Shown here: positions 31,944 to 64,000 of the stretch, one piece after another
How positions within the stretch are numbered: the first letter of the stretch is position 1
Layout: every line of letters starts with the position of its first letter
Origin: Synaphobranchus kaupii
Lineage: Eukaryota; Chordata; Actinopteri; Anguilliformes; Synaphobranchidae
Reading direction: 5' to 3'
Assembly: GCA_029718625.1 (NCBI GenBank)
Contig: CM056376.1
Location: forward strand, 106,842,363-106,906,362
DNA length: 64,000 nt
Position numbers and translations under genes: made by a program
Notes under the pieces: generated by a model
The model's input: only the letters and a program-made list of their open reading frames with translations
Database searches by the model: none
Told to the model about the DNA's origin: nothing

Positions 31944-34900
31944 TGTACATGCCAATATAGGTTTTTCTCTGGCTTCAAGTGAGCCTTGGCTAAGCAGAGG
32001 TGTAGTGTGCAGTACATTGTGCCGCTAGCCTTAATCAGCATAGCACTCATAGGTTTTTGAATGTTTGTGTAACAATGTGGCAGAGCTATATGGTCATTTG
32101 AATAATCAAAATGGTTAATGACCAGTGTCAGTGTTTATGACCTTTTGATGAACACACTGGCAAGTGGCAATTAATCAAAACATTTAAATCACTCAAAGCA
32201 GACAAGACAATCTCAATTGGCACACTGCCGTGTTGCCCCTCTTCAAAACTGCCACCCGAGACATTATGTCATGTGCACAGAAGATATTTTTACAGTTTTC
32301 CCTCGCACATTTTCAAACCTTCAAAATATTGGGGTGCTGCCAGGCTAGTGAGGTTTCACTTTATTTTAACATGTTTCCGCCATCCCAGGAAATGGCTCCT
32401 GCTGGAATGTGATTCTGACCACACTGTCCTTCAGTGTAAACTTTTCACCGCATGTTGCATTGGCCGTTCTCACAATATCACAGCAGAGGAGCCCTGACAC
32501 TGACCAGACACCCCATCGCTGAGGGAGGAAGGCGGGGTAGAAATGTATTATTTCATCTCTGAGAACAATCGCCCGTGGGAATTTACATCTGAGCTGAGAG
32601 ACTTTTTCCCCTTTCATTTTGCTTATACCAGACGTCTCCTCCGGGCCACAGGGACTGCTCTGTGTCAGATTGGGACAATATCAAGAGTACCCCACCCAGC
32701 CGTCCTTATCTGGCTGTGCACTTGTACTGTACCCGTTCCCAAATTCAATCACTGCTGTCCCAGAGGAAACATCACTGTTGGGTCCCCCTCAGAAAGTGAT
32801 GCCTGCAGTCACCCCAGGTCTCGTCTGTGACATGAGGCCAGAGTCAAAGGTTCTTCCTGTGGTTTACAGGGCAAGGCATCCGAGAATCAAATGAGAGGGA
32901 CATTTCAAACCACATTGCTTGCTGTGCTTGTATAATTGGTATGTACATAAATAACTATGAATTGGACAAGGAGCTATGGACCCAGAATGCTAGCCAATGG
33001 AACTGATCTTACTTTTGTTCTAGATCTAAGTGGCAACACAACCCATGTTGTGCTACTCTACACTAAGTAGTGTTTTAGGTAGGAAAAACTTGCTTCACAC
33101 TGGAGTATTCTCATATACTCAGCTCTATTTAATGACCTTTGGATAACACCTTTTTTTCAAACCATAATAACAGCCTCTAATGTACAGCAGGGATTTCCCC
33201 TTGTCCTTTTCCCCCAAACTTAGTCTCCAAGTTTAAAATTTACAGCTTTGATAAAAGAAAAGTGTACACAAACCGTGATGCATTTCAAAGGTTCCCTGCT
33301 GTGAGGCAAGACTCGGTTAAGCAGGCTTATGTCAGAGAATGTGTGAGTTGTAAATCCCACACATATTTCTCACTGACACATGTTTACTGTAGGCCCGTTT
33401 AGACCGACTCCGGGGCAAAGTCCCATGACCGTTAGTTCAGGATGAAGCTTTGGGGCATTGTGGGTAAACGAAGCTATCTATAGAGCAGTTCCTGTGGTGG
33501 GCTCCCATTAGAAGCAGATGCCAACACGTGGCCACATCCGGGATAAATATTTACAAATTTTGGCATCAAATCTATACATTTCACTTCAGAACACAATGCC
33601 AGAGAGATGCAAGAATGAAGTACTTGCAGTCCAAGCTGATCCATTGCCTACAAAGAGCGTTTAGAACTGAACTAAGGTGCTTTAATTGGTACAATGATTA
33701 TTGCAACCTCATTCCCAACTGCACAGCAAAATGGCAACAATGGTTAATTTATTTAATTTCTATACTGTTTATTCTTCCAGGAGAAATGTACAGAATTTCT
33801 TATAGTTTCTTGCATCTAACAACATTATTTTCATATGATTAGTCTTGTTTTAAGAGGGAATATTTTCATGAGAACACTTTACAATAGGAAAATATGCTGG
33901 GGGGGGTTCCCAAGACAGTGTAGCCTATAATCTTATATACAGTATACGCCAAACAGGGAAACACAGAAGTTAATCAGTTTAACATGGTTTTAAGATTGAT
34001 ATTGTCATTCCAAGAATTTTGCCAAAAATTTAAAATTGTTGTACCTCGGGGAATTGGAGGCACGTTATGTGGTACATCAATTTTTTCTCCTTTCAGTTTG
34101 TGTAAATTGGACAGAGAAAGTCCCCACAAAGAGAGGCCATTTTCTGTTTTAAAAGTTCATCTCCCTTGATGGAAAAGCATCGTGTGTCACCATTCTGGAC
34201 TCGGAAAGTTGAAAGTGTCATGCGCTTATCTCCTCACTACTCTAAATGTAGTCAGAGTTTACAGTAGAGAGAGGCACTGTTTAAATAACTCCCAGAGGAA
34301 AATATGGTGGAAAAGAGCGTTGTTTGACTTATGACTGACAAGTGAACCATCACACTGGTCTCTGCAGAAAAAAGAGAGCCTAAATCTGTTCCTGTAGCTC
34401 CATGATTTTTTTTAGGCAGCCATACCGGTCTTCCTAAAAAATCTGCTTTTAGAGGGTCAGATCTTTATTGTATTATGAAATGTTGGCCCTCAGGACCCAC
34501 AACAAACTCTTGCTTCTATTCTTATAGGGAAGTTAATTAGGCTTGATTAACGAATTGATTAATTAATTAGGTAGTATAGTTGTTAACTGAATACTCATCT
34601 GCATTTGTCATTCCTATCTTGACAGGTAATTTTTTGCTCGTCTTTTTTACATTTCATCTGTGTTGTGTGTCTGTTTGTGAAAGATTCAAGTATTATACCT
34701 GAACTTATTTGTTTCATTATACTAATAATGTTGATAATAATACTTTTTTGGCCTAGAATAATTGAACAACCAAGCTTAGTGGAAACAGCTTTGGTTAATG
34801 CCAGATTTTCATAATAAAATCATGTAGAATAATAGCCCTTTCATAGAGTTTTGACATTCACATAAACATGCCTTTGTCTGCACATTTTTTAAATAAAATA

Positions 34901-35999
34901 ACTTATAGGAGACACCAAACTCAGATGAGTATTCAATCGAAGGCTCAATCAAATCAAAATTAATCAGAAGAAGTTGGATTCAAAGAAACACTGGTGTCAG
35001 CTTGACTTCTTCCTTTATGGTGGCTATATACTCTATAGTATTGATCCAATGTTCTGGTGCTTCAGTGCTGTTGCTTCTTGCCCTGGCCCGTTTTTGAAGT
35101 TCGAGGCAAATGCTGGCAGCAGCTTGAAGAGGGGTGGGGTTACCTTCTTTATGTTCTGTCAAGCTTACAGTAGCCCCGAGGGGTACGCGCTGGCCGGTCA
35201 GTCCTTACTGAACCCCTCTCTCTCTTAGGAGCCGGAACGCCATATGCCTATCAGGCACGTTTGGTTTTCTCATGAGGAAAAAGAAGCACCATCTGTTTGT
35301 AAAGTAACACTGCAGGACACGCCAAGAGCCTTTCCATTTTACAGGGCTCACAGCATTATGGGTGCCATTGATTTCCCATCCCCCTACACGTGCACTGGGA
35401 TTTTTTTTTTTCCACTGTTCTTTTTTTCTCAACTGTGACATTCACTGAAAGTCAGTGAAAAGTAATGCCCCAGAATATGATGGACCATTATTTTCATGGT
35501 ATACTTTGCTATTCAACTAAAATAGATATACTCACCTGCTCCTCTTTCCATTGTTTAGGCTACTCCTTCATTGTGTTCACCCTTTATCCTCAGTAGCTTT
35601 GGTCACAGCACAACAACCAAAAACTGAGTGGAAATAAATTAAGATAGATTAGCAAAGCTCTCTCAACTCTTCAACACTTCACAGCCTGTCAATCGGGGAA
35701 AAGTGACCCGTGCAATTCCACGATTGTAGCGAGTAGGCTACTCCATGTTTTCCCTCTCGCCTTTGCTCCGCGTTGTTAGAGTGTGTGTGATAGAGAGAGA
35801 GGGAGAGAGAGCAGAGACGATGTATGCAGCTTCTCGTTTTGCGGTCATAGGCATTGCAGAATTCTGCCAGCAAGCGCGCATCATGTAGGCTGAGTGAGAC
35901 ATCTTCTCTTTCACTACTCTGGGAGAAGAACAGCACGGAGGTAGTGACATATATTTAATGTAAATTCATTTGATGGGAAGTTGACAAGTTGGCTCAGGC
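31944..35999. other. Spacer upstream of pde5a, including its 5' UTR
   Basis: No gene was recognised before pde5a. The last 300 bases have CpGs, a GA-rich tract (35792-35812) and a short upstream ORF at 35820-35888 (ATG to TAG, 23 codons). Two minimal uORFs lie nearer the pde5a start. The transcription start is not determinable. Confidence 0.45.
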
Positions 36000-63065
<27,066 letters not shown>

Positions 63066-64000
63066 GTACCGTTCAGCCTCTAAAACAAGCCATGGACACC
63101 TCTGGTTCCATGTGAATGCCTGTGTCTCTGGAGGACCATGTTACAGCAGGGGGTCCCATTGGTGGGGTGGGTAATGCTTAGGGGATTAGTAAGACAGCTG
63201 TAAGCAAGGCCACCCGCCCACTACCCCAGAATGGACTGATGTACTTTCACAGTGTACAGACAAGAACCAGAACTGTTGGATTACAGGGAGATTCTCCAGA
63301 AAGTTTAAAACTATAAGTCAATGACACTCCTCCTTTCTCTGCACCTCTGAAGGGAAGCAAGTGACTCCAAAAATATTTGGCAACACTTGTAATACTTTTC
63401 AGTTATAAATGCTTAACAAATTATTAATCACAGTCTCATTAAATATCTTGAAATACAATGCAATAAAAATAAATTGTTGAAAGGTTAGTCAGCATAAATA
63501 AATCTTAGTAAACTGTTGGAGATGGAGGCCAGGGTTGCCAGATTGAGAAAACTCCACACAAGGTTAGCAAAAGTACATTTGAAATGGGAATATAACACAG
63601 CAGCAGTACTGTTTATATCCTTGTATGGAATCTTAAAACCCTGGTTTCAAGCTTCATCTAATATAAATAATCCTTCAAATTCTTCTGAAAATCAACAATG
63701 TACTTTTAAGGAAGCACCTAGTTCTGAAGTTATCAAATGTTTTCAGTGTCCACAAAAAAGATGGACATGTAGGGTTTGAGTGACTAAAAGTACAACATGT
63801 ATGTAAAAGAGGGAAATAGTTAGTTCCTACTGTGCTTCTTTCATAATTCATCAACTTGAGTATGATTTTGATGACAGCCCTGGATGCTAATTCACAGGTT
63901 GAGTATCTACATTAGTGAACAAAGGTTGCACTGCAACCCACGCAAGGACCATTACGACTATAAACAAATGTAGGTCATTATTAGTCAGATAGCCTCAATG
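63066..64000. other. Start of pde5a intron 12
   Basis: No match to the expected next PDE5A exon (EVLCRWILSVKKNYR-like) is seen before the window ends, so this is intron. Nothing else is recognised. Confidence 0.6.

Overview
This window is nuclear DNA from a vertebrate, almost certainly a ray-finned (teleost) fish. The genes are split by GT-AG introns. Two protein families are recognisable exon by exon. The spacers carry tRNA-derived SINEs with the usual fish tail (ataagagcgtctgcta-like), a V-SINE/DANA-like SINE, a Tc1 element, small inverted-repeat transposons and very long GT microsatellites. I cannot name the species.

Layout. (1) Positions 1-12817, plus strand: the last ten coding exons of zcchc4, the 28S rRNA N6-adenosine methyltransferase; its 5' exons lie left of the window. 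(2) Positions 1705-4424, minus strand: a coiled-coil plus PRY/SPRY (TRIM-type) gene nested inside one zcchc4 intron, with the classic TRIM exon sizes (96 and 231 bp) but no RING or B-box found. (3) Positions 9240-10222: a 47-bp minisatellite that repeats the end of zcchc4's penultimate exon and its splice donor 21 times. (4) Positions 10412-12477 and 13529-16270: two nearly identical copies of one repeat-rich block (CR1-like LINE fragment plus MITE). One sits inside the last zcchc4 intron, splits a SINE and is flanked by a 53-bp direct repeat. (5) Positions 16271-35999: a gene-poor spacer with one CpG-rich stretch (17590-18130) and several dispersed repeats. (6) Positions 36000-63065, plus strand: the first twelve coding exons of pde5a (cGMP-specific phosphodiesterase 5A), covering the N-terminus with its PKG site, GAF-A, GAF-B and the start of the catalytic domain. 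The HD-type catalytic core lies right of the window.

Pde5a intron 1 holds a complete Tc1-like transposon with an intact 335-residue DD34E transposase. Other pde5a introns hold a 22-bp minisatellite running into the exon 6 acceptor, a 52-bp minisatellite, GT arrays of up to about 150 bp, a 345-bp near-perfect foldback, and a 42-bp triplication that is open on the minus strand.

The two main genes do not form a functional unit: one modifies rRNA in the nucleolus and the other hydrolyses cytosolic cGMP. The most unusual features are the reiterated splice donor, the duplicated block with its 53-bp flanks, the RING-less nested TRIM-type gene, and a pde5a exon 12 acceptor that appears to have moved 9 nt into former coding sequence. 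Gene identities rest on recalled family sequences; no search was run.
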